Shown here: one piece after another, positions 63,188-64,000 of the stretch
How the letters are laid out: the number at the start of each line of letters is the position of its first letter
Numbering within the stretch: the first letter of the stretch is position 1
Assembly: GCA_013372975.1 (NCBI GenBank)
Contig: JABXIS010000003.1
Coordinates: 62,001-126,000 of the forward strand
DNA length: 64,000 bases
Source: Alphaproteobacteria bacterium
GTDB taxonomy: Bacteria > Pseudomonadota > Alphaproteobacteria > Sphingomonadales > Kordiimonadaceae
Reading direction: 5' to 3'
Notes under the pieces: model-generated
What the model saw: only the letters and a program-made list of their open reading frames with translations
What the model was told of the DNA's origin: nothing
The model's database searches: none
Program-made: the position numbers and the translations under genes

Positions 63188-63637
63188 ATGCGTGACGCCA
63201 AATATGAATTAACCTGGAAGATCAGGCGCACTTTCAAACTTCTGGGAGCGCTGGCCGACCAGTATCTGGAAAAACATGGTATCAGTGCGAGCGAACGTGC
63301 TGTTATGGAATTTATCAGTTCCTGGGGGCCAAGCTCGGTGCCAGACCTTGCACGCAATTTCTATGTCTCGCGCCAGAATATTCAGGTTCGCGTCAATGGT
63401 CTGATGAAAAAGGGCCTGATGGAAAAACACGTCAATCCAGCACACAAAAAATCTTCTCTGATAGCGCTGAGCGTGCGCGGAACTGACTTGTTCGCAGCAA
63501 TCAAAACCGAAGAAAACGGAATCATCAGCGGCATCTTCTCCAGTATCTCAGACAATGAGGTCGCCGCCGCCACACAAACCATCAACAAGTTGATCGACAG
63601 CCTTACGGACGAACTAAACGATAAAACCGAGGCCTGA
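63188..63637 (+). CDS. MarR family transcriptional regulator
   Basis: This 149-residue winged-helix protein has SVPDLARNFYVSRQNIQVRVNGLMKKGLMEKHVNPAHKKSSLI as its recognition and wing region (key residues SRQNIQ). ATG 63188 has a perfect GGAGG 5 nt upstream; the ATG at 63176 overlaps that site. The palindrome just upstream points to autorepression, probably together with the methyltransferase-like gene 26 bp downstream. Confidence 0.9.
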   Translation: MRDAKYELTWKIRRTFKLLGALADQYLEKHGISASERAVMEFISSWGPSSVPDLARNFYVSRQNIQVRVNGLMKKGLMEKHVNPAHKKSSLIALSVRGTDLFAAIKTEENGIISGIFSSISDNEVAAATQTINKLIDSLTDELNDKTEA

Positions 63638-63663
63638 AGGGTCCAAACGCGAGGAGCCAAAAC

Positions 63664-64000
63664 ATGCAACAGTCTTCAAATCCAAGTGTACCAAAAATAC
63701 TGCCGCCCCATATCTTTTTGGCAACAGTTGTTCTGATGCTCGTCGCGGGCTACCTTGAGACAAGCCTGTTTGGGAACCGCTATTGGCCGCTCGCTCTGTG
63801 CCTGGTCGGCATCTGGCTCGCAGCCCGGGAAAAGAACCGCTTTGTGCGTGCAGGTACCACATTCTACCCCGGAGACACAGCAAGCAAACTGATCACAGAC
63901 GGCGCTTACCGCTATAGCCGCAACCCCATGTATCTGGGCATGGTAGTGGCGCTGATTGGCCTTTGGCCGCTTACAGACGGATATGTACCCGGTATTCTGC
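63664..64000 (+). CDS. ICMT/PEMT-like methyltransferase, truncated by window end
   Basis: The open frame from ATG 63664 runs past the window edge (112 codons seen). It has two or three hydrophobic helices (about 14-30, 37-52, 85-104) and the family motif DGAYRYSRNPMYLGM, found in isoprenylcysteine carboxyl methyltransferase and phospholipid methyltransferase families. In bacteria the substrate is mostly unknown. It probably shares the MarR promoter. Confidence 0.82.
   Translation, partial: MQQSSNPSVPKILPPHIFLATVVLMLVAGYLETSLFGNRYWPLALCLVGIWLAAREKNRFVRAGTTFYPGDTASKLITDGAYRYSRNPMYLGMVVALIGLWPLTDGYVPGIL

Noticed and set aside
63464-63476. TGATAGCGCTGAG in the second MarR gene as a LacI operator
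   Set aside because: Only the left half matches; the right half departs from the palindrome and it is within coding sequence.

Overview
The window is a 64 kb piece of a free-living, Gram-negative, probably marine alphaproteobacterial chromosome. The evidence is the yebC-ruvCAB-ybgC-tolQRAB gene order, three large TonB-dependent receptors, Tat and lipoprotein signals, an encoded tRNA-Ser(GCU) with CCA, and dense gene packing with many ATGA overlaps. Kordiimonadales or a neighbouring order would fit, but that placement is inference. No phage, IS element, CRISPR array or plasmid function was seen.

Left part (1-24 kb): a DUF3422 membrane protein and a Baeyer-Villiger-type flavin monooxygenase flank a long minus-strand housekeeping operon (yebC, ruvC, ruvA, ruvB, ybgC, tolQ, tolR, tolA, tolB), closed by a clear terminator. 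Next come a GFA-family protein with a decayed second copy of its 3' end, small envelope proteins, a TonB receptor, a Kelch/GNAT pair, a YfcC-type carrier, a DUF4112 protein that seems to start at CTG, uup, a bPH2 pair, and a MarR/nitroreductase operon with two matching operators.

Middle (24-47 kb): an outer-membrane barrel protein, a two-subunit Mo hydroxylase, yaaA, an MFS carrier, a methionine gamma-lyase-like enzyme, tandem PAS_5-like paralogues, an orphan histidine kinase, msrC and a DsbA-family oxidoreductase. A cobalamin riboswitch with a hairpin that would hide the ribosome binding site precedes btuB-cobO. A PhoD-like phosphatase follows. Then comes an OmpR-type two-component system divergent from an ABC transporter, with 11-bp-spaced direct repeats both at that divergent promoter and upstream of a secreted hydrolase.

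Right part (47-64 kb): a LacI-controlled glucan (probably laminarin) utilisation locus. It holds a LacI regulator, a GPH sugar symporter, a GH3 beta-glucosidase lipoprotein, a GH16 endoglucanase, a flavin-dependent tryptophan-halogenase homologue, a JmjC-like cupin, SapC and a large TonB receptor. A shared palindrome with core GAYAGCGCTRTC lies at the carrier, GH3 and receptor promoters, twice at the receptor inside a perfect 25-bp inverted repeat, and once inside the halogenase gene. The halogenase-cupin-SapC module, embedded between the receptor and the glucanase, is the most intriguing part of the window. After tRNA-Ser come a haloalkane dehalogenase, an M20 amidohydrolase, a VOC protein, and a MarR regulator with a 39-bp palindromic operator followed by an ICMT-like methyltransferase cut by the window edge.
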